Part shown: positions 60,753 to 64,000 of the stretch, piece by piece
Position numbering within the stretch: the stretch's first letter is position 1
How the letters are laid out: each line of letters begins with the position of its first letter
Origin: Streptomyces ferrugineus
Lineage (GTDB): Bacteria; Actinomycetota; Actinomycetes; Streptomycetales; Streptomycetaceae
DNA: 64,000 nt
Direction of reading: 5' to 3'
Assembly (NCBI RefSeq): GCF_015160855.1
Contig: NZ_CP063373.1
Span: forward strand, 1,860,001-1,924,000
Translations under genes and position numbers: made by a program
Notes under the pieces: generated by a model
What the model was told of the DNA's origin: nothing
The model's database searches: none
What the model saw: the letters and a program-made list of their open reading frames with translations, nothing else

Positions 60753-61280
60753 CTAGGCCAGCCCCAGCACCATGATGAGCCGGTCCTCCCCGGGGCCGAG
60801 ATAGTTCCGGCGCACGCCTCCCTCGGCGGCGAACCCCAGGGACCGGTACAGCATGATCGCCGCGGCGTTCTCCGGCTCGACGGTCAGCCGCACCTCATGC
60901 ACCCGCTTCCGGCGCAGTTCCCGCAGCACCTCCAGCATCAGCCGCTTGCCCAGCCCCCGCCCTCGCCGGTCGGCGCTGACGGCCAGGCTCAGCACCCAGC
61001 ACACATAGCCGTCCGAGGTGGTCACGAACAGGACATAGCCGTGCAGGCACTCGCCGTCGTCGAGGACGAGGATCCGGTCGCCGTGCACGTCGAGGTGCTG
61101 GCGCAGCACGAAGTACGGGTACGGATCGTCCGGGAAGACCTCCCTGTCCACGCGGAGCAGCTCGGGCAGGTCCGTGTCCGTGACGCCCCTCATGGTCAGT
61201 GGGCGATCGTCGCTGTCGGCGAAGAACGCCTGGTCGGAGCGGCCACCCAGAACAGGGAAACGTTCCTCCGGCACAGCCAT
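60753..61280 (-). CDS. GNAT-family N-acetyltransferase
   Basis: This 175-residue acetyltransferase has the acetyl-CoA-binding motif RRGRGLGKRLM and a final substrate-side segment (ENAAAIMLYRSLGFAAEGG). The substrate is unknown. The ATG at 61280 was preferred because conserved sequence begins soon after; a longer frame starts near 61328. It is divergent from the methyltransferase gene with 126 bases between the starts. Confidence 0.88.
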   Translation of the reverse strand: MAVPEERFPVLGGRSDQAFFADSDDRPLTMRGVTDTDLPELLRVDREVFPDDPYPYFVLRQHLDVHGDRILVLDDGECLHGYVLFVTTSDGYVCWVLSLAVSADRRGRGLGKRLMLEVLRELRRKRVHEVRLTVEPENAAAIMLYRSLGFAAEGGVRRNYLGPGEDRLIMVLGLA

Positions 61281-61394
61281 CAACTGCCCCCCATGTGATG
61301 GAATGGACGCCCATCTTGAGCAGGGCAATCCGGTGGTTCAAGAGTGCGAGGCGCTTATGCCTCGACGCGCTCCCAGTGCGCCTTCCTTCTTTGG

Positions 61395-61400
61395 TACCGT
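61395..61400 (+). promoter_or_regulatory. -10 box TACCGT, predicted leaderless start
   Basis: TACCGT is followed by exactly 6 bases and the ATG at 61407. No ribosome-binding site is present in the gap. A GAGGC/GCCTC hairpin lies about 40 bases further upstream. Confidence 0.5.
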
Positions 61401-61406
61401 GACAGG

Positions 61407-62201
61407 ATGACCCAGAGATCGTCGGGGGGCGTCCAGTTGAAGAACGCAGAGGTAAGCTGGGCGGCGTTCGACCCGATCGCCTACGTCGAGCACAACTACC
61501 GCGACTTACAGGCGGAGGACGCGGAGATCCTGCACATGGTGCGGGATCATTTCGGCGATCATTTCCAGAAGCAGGGCGGTGGCCCCGTTTCCGGTATCGA
61601 CGTCGGCGCCGGTGCCAATCTCTATCCCGCACTCGCCATGCTGCCGTGGTGCGAGGAGATCACCCTCTTCGAGCGCTCGCCCTCGAACGTCGACTACCTC
61701 AGAAGTCAGGTCGACTCCTACGACCGCAACTGGGACCAGTTCTGGCACGCCCTGTGCGAGCACGACGCCTACAACTCCCTTGGTGTGGACCCGCGGGAGA
61801 GGTTCGGCAAGGTCGTCTCCGTCGAGCAGGGCGACCTCTTCGACCTCGCGCGGTACGAGCGGCGGTGGTCCATGGGGACCATGTTCTTCGTCGCCGAGTC
61901 GATGACCACGTCCCATCAGGAGTTCCGGCTCGGCGTCGAGCGCTTCATGCGCGCTCTGGCCCCCGGAGCTCCCTTTGCGGCGGCCTTCATGGAACATTCG
62001 AAGGGCTATCACGCGGGTGAGCATTTCTTCCCGGCATGTGACGTGGGAGAATCCGAGGTCCGTGCGAGTCTCGAGACGTTCGTGGGTGACGTCAAGGTGC
62101 AGCGGCTCGAATCCGAGGCCGAAGTACGCGACGGATATTCCGGAATGATCGTCGCCTACGGCTGGCGCAGTAATTCGGACTCGATCGTTCCGATCGACTG
62201 A
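61407..62201 (+). CDS. SAM-dependent methyltransferase of the SCO2525 family
   Basis: This 264-residue protein has SAM motif I SGIDVGAGANLYPAL and a later acidic strand ITLFERSP, and it resembles the NNMT/PNMT/TEMT class (FDPIAYVEHNYRD start, FFVAESMTTS). From memory this corresponds to S. coelicolor SCO2525, first gene of a conserved actinomycete cluster SCO2521-2525. The methyl acceptor is unknown. It contains one TTA codon (61506-61508), so it may be bldA-dependent. The start is probably leaderless. The next gene begins 95 bases later on the same strand. Confidence 0.85.
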   Translation: MTQRSSGGVQLKNAEVSWAAFDPIAYVEHNYRDLQAEDAEILHMVRDHFGDHFQKQGGGPVSGIDVGAGANLYPALAMLPWCEEITLFERSPSNVDYLRSQVDSYDRNWDQFWHALCEHDAYNSLGVDPRERFGKVVSVEQGDLFDLARYERRWSMGTMFFVAESMTTSHQEFRLGVERFMRALAPGAPFAAAFMEHSKGYHAGEHFFPACDVGESEVRASLETFVGDVKVQRLESEAEVRDGYSGMIVAYGWRSNSDSIVPID

Positions 62202-62296
62202 TCAGTGAATTTTCACAGCGATTCACGGTGAATCTTCACAACTGAAGAGGGATATTCCTCGACCGATGGCAGTGCGGCCTGTGTGAGGGGCATGGG

Positions 62297-64000
62297 ATGC
62301 AGATCAAGCCACGCCAGCATCTGCTGGACATCTGGCAGGGAATCGCCCGCCACTCTTTCGACGGGGGAGAGTGGGAGTGGGGCGAATGGGGCGGAGAGAG
62401 CAGTGTGGCCGACGCCGAGCGGCTGCTCTGCCTGCTGTACCCGGCGACCGAGATCCCCGCGTTCCGGCTCGACGATCCCGACACCACCCAGGAGGACGTC
62501 CAACAGGCCCTGAAGAAGGCGGGCGGTCGGCTGGACCTCCCGGTCAACATCGTCACGGCCGCGAGCGAGTTCATGCGCCGGCACACCGACGACAAGAGGC
62601 CCACCTTCTACGGGGGTTCCTACTTCGGCTCGGCCGACCCGACCAGGGAGCTCACCGAGGAACAGCGCCAGGTCGGCGTGGTCGACTCCTTCTCCATGTC
62701 GATCACCCTGTGCCTGGCCATCCTCGGCTTCCTCAAGGTCTACGAGACCCGGACCCGGCGCACCGACGTCCAGGAGACCATCGCCGAACTGCGCCAGGCC
62801 ACCAGCAACCGGCTCACCGCCGCCATGGTGAGCCTGCTGCGCTCCTTCGTCGTCAACGTCTTCGACACCGACGCCCCCCAGGGCCGTACCCTCACCGAAC
62901 TCCTCGGCCAGGGGCGGATGTCGCAGCGGCAGGTGCTGAACAAGTTCCAGAACCGCTTCCGCGCGCTGCGCGCGGCGCTGGTCGAGAGCGTCTTCCTCGG
63001 CATCGACGTCCAGGAAGGCCTCAAGGACGAGAGCCAGCTCTTCGAGTGCGGCTGGGCATGGAGCGCGGTGCAGGGCTCCCCCGAGGTCGAGACCAGCGAA
63101 CCCATCGGGCCGCAGCCCGACGGCATCGCCAAGGACGTGCCGTACCTGTACTTCACGGTGGTCGCCCTCGACGGTATCCAGGACCTGTTCTCCGACCGCA
63201 CCCTCACCCTCGGCCTGCTCAACACCGAACAGCAAAGGCTCGCCGAGGCGCTGCGACTGCGGTGGGAGCTGACCCAGCAGTACTGGTCCCGCATCGCCCG
63301 CTTCGACGACGAGCGCTGGCCCCTGGAGGACATTCCCTGGCGTACGACGGGACAGCGGCTGGAGTCCGAGTACTTCTCCCTCTCCGTCGCCGCCATCCTC
63401 GTGCACGACCTGATGCGCCGCCGGGCCACCGACGACGACCTGACCCGCACCGTCGGCATCATGGAGCGCCTCGCCGAGCGCGGCCGCATCACCAGCCGCA
63501 TGACCCAGGACGACCCGATGGTGCACCAGCTGCACAACGTCGGCGTCGCCCTGCCGTTGCAGGGCAGCGAGCGGCTCGGCCCGCCCATGACCTGGTCCAT
63601 GACCGACTTCTCCGCCCAGCTGCTGAAGCGCACCGTCCAGCTGTGCACCCTCTCGCGCAACCTCGCCTCGCACGACCGGCTGCTCAGACTGGCCGAGGAC
63701 ATCTTCGACCACATGTGGCGCCGGCGCATCCGCGACGGCGAGGGCGTCGGACTGTGGGACAACGTCCACGCCGCCTACCCCGAGGCGGAGATCCACAAGC
63801 GGCGCGTCCCGGTGTCGTGGAGCATCACCGAGCGGGTCACCGAGGTGATGGTCCAGGCCCACGACATGTACCGCCAGCCACCGATCCGCAGCCTCGAACT
63901 GACCGAACTGGCAAGGGCGTTGCTCAGCGAGTCCGCCCACCTCCTGGGCAACGAACAGATGGAACCCGCGCCCTCCGGCGACGGCCGGCACGGGATGCAG
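62297..64000 (+). CDS. SCO2524-family protein of unknown function (3' end outside window)
   Basis: The first 568 residues are visible; the frame is open at the right edge. It starts MQIKPRQHLLDIWQGIARHS and is rich in helices, Arg and Glu. Features are ITLCLAILGFLKVYETRTRR, a hydrophobic segment near residue 145, and regular charged helices without a recognised catalytic motif. From memory it belongs with the SCO2525-family methyltransferase upstream and a variant P-loop protein expected downstream. The ATG at 62297 was chosen because the frame is open from there and GAGGGG lies upstream. Confidence 0.75.
   Translation, partial: MQIKPRQHLLDIWQGIARHSFDGGEWEWGEWGGESSVADAERLLCLLYPATEIPAFRLDDPDTTQEDVQQALKKAGGRLDLPVNIVTAASEFMRRHTDDKRPTFYGGSYFGSADPTRELTEEQRQVGVVDSFSMSITLCLAILGFLKVYETRTRRTDVQETIAELRQATSNRLTAAMVSLLRSFVVNVFDTDAPQGRTLTELLGQGRMSQRQVLNKFQNRFRALRAALVESVFLGIDVQEGLKDESQLFECGWAWSAVQGSPEVETSEPIGPQPDGIAKDVPYLYFTVVALDGIQDLFSDRTLTLGLLNTEQQRLAEALRLRWELTQQYWSRIARFDDERWPLEDIPWRTTGQRLESEYFSLSVAAILVHDLMRRRATDDDLTRTVGIMERLAERGRITSRMTQDDPMVHQLHNVGVALPLQGSERLGPPMTWSMTDFSAQLLKRTVQLCTLSRNLASHDRLLRLAEDIFDHMWRRRIRDGEGVGLWDNVHAAYPEAEIHKRRVPVSWSITERVTEVMVQAHDMYRQPPIRSLELTELARALLSESAHLLGNEQMEPAPSGDGRHGMQ

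Noticed and set aside
62213-63991. 592-residue open frame on the minus strand at the right end
   Set aside because: It lies opposite the SCO2524-family frame, which has the better start and a protein-like composition. Long antisense frames without stops are common at this GC content.

Overview
The window is high-GC actinobacterial DNA, almost certainly a Streptomyces chromosome. Supporting signs are strong third-position GC, many GTG starts, only three TTA codons noticed in genes (bldA-type), a leuA leader peptide with a run of leucine codons, a GlnK with the adenylylation tyrosine Tyr51, and intergenic palindromes carrying the core CCGGCGTTTGAGGA. From memory, phoH-ybeY-CBS protein-era, leuA, the M4 peptidase and the final two genes also lie close together in S. 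coelicolor (around leuA, SCO2528), so this looks like chromosomal core with accessory insertions.

Layout. 1-4282: end of a tricorn-type protease, HIT protein, RNase Z and an adenine/adenosine deaminase. 4275-13573: an MFS exporter, an IclR regulator divergent from a glucarate-dehydratase-like enzyme, a PfkB kinase, small VOC and NTF2-like proteins, a cytidine-deaminase-like protein without zinc ligands, and an XRE regulator divergent from a DHA2 drug exporter. 13670-17509: a 1279-residue trypsin-like protease fused to a STAND NTPase and a long helical C-terminus. 17526-22345: the minus-strand run era, phoH, ybeY, CNNM/CorC-like protein, YjbR. 22407-22915: a fragment of amtB that keeps only the C-terminal tail, followed by an intact glnK. 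23644-29154: XRE regulator, epimerase, a fresh IS481-family insertion, and a GH1 glycosidase with its transporter. 29213-32625: an emfourin-type inhibitor with its M4 protease, then the leuA leader and leuA. 32900-39178: TerB protein, MMPL exporter, two-component system and secreted sialidase. 39179-39705: decayed gene fragments. 39722-43135: a membrane-anchored NACHT NTPase. 43188-50749: a DHDPS/NAL-family lyase, a peptide-type ABC importer (with a permease-ATPase fusion) and a divergent GntR regulator. 50860-64000: lysozyme-like secreted protein, VOC protein, UvrA paralogue, AraC regulator, ECF sigma factor and membrane partner, a disrupted phosphatase, class A beta-lactamase, secreted TIM-barrel-like protein, secreted S33 peptidase, GNAT, and the start of a conserved methyltransferase cluster that runs off the right edge.

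The most unusual signals are these. (1) A 42-46 bp palindromic element occurs twice inside coding sequence; removing 46 bp at 56825-56870 exactly repairs a broken phosphatase frame, and removing 42 bp at 24692-24733 leaves a natural-looking epimerase. (2) The amtB tail plus glnK sits outside any amtB-glnK-glnD operon. (3) There are two large NTPase proteins of immune/conflict type. (4) The beta-lactamase has a good ribosome-binding site but no canonical start codon. (5) At least seven genes have a TANNNT -10 box 6-7 bases before the start codon, which predicts leaderless mRNAs. No rRNA, tRNA or CRISPR array was seen.
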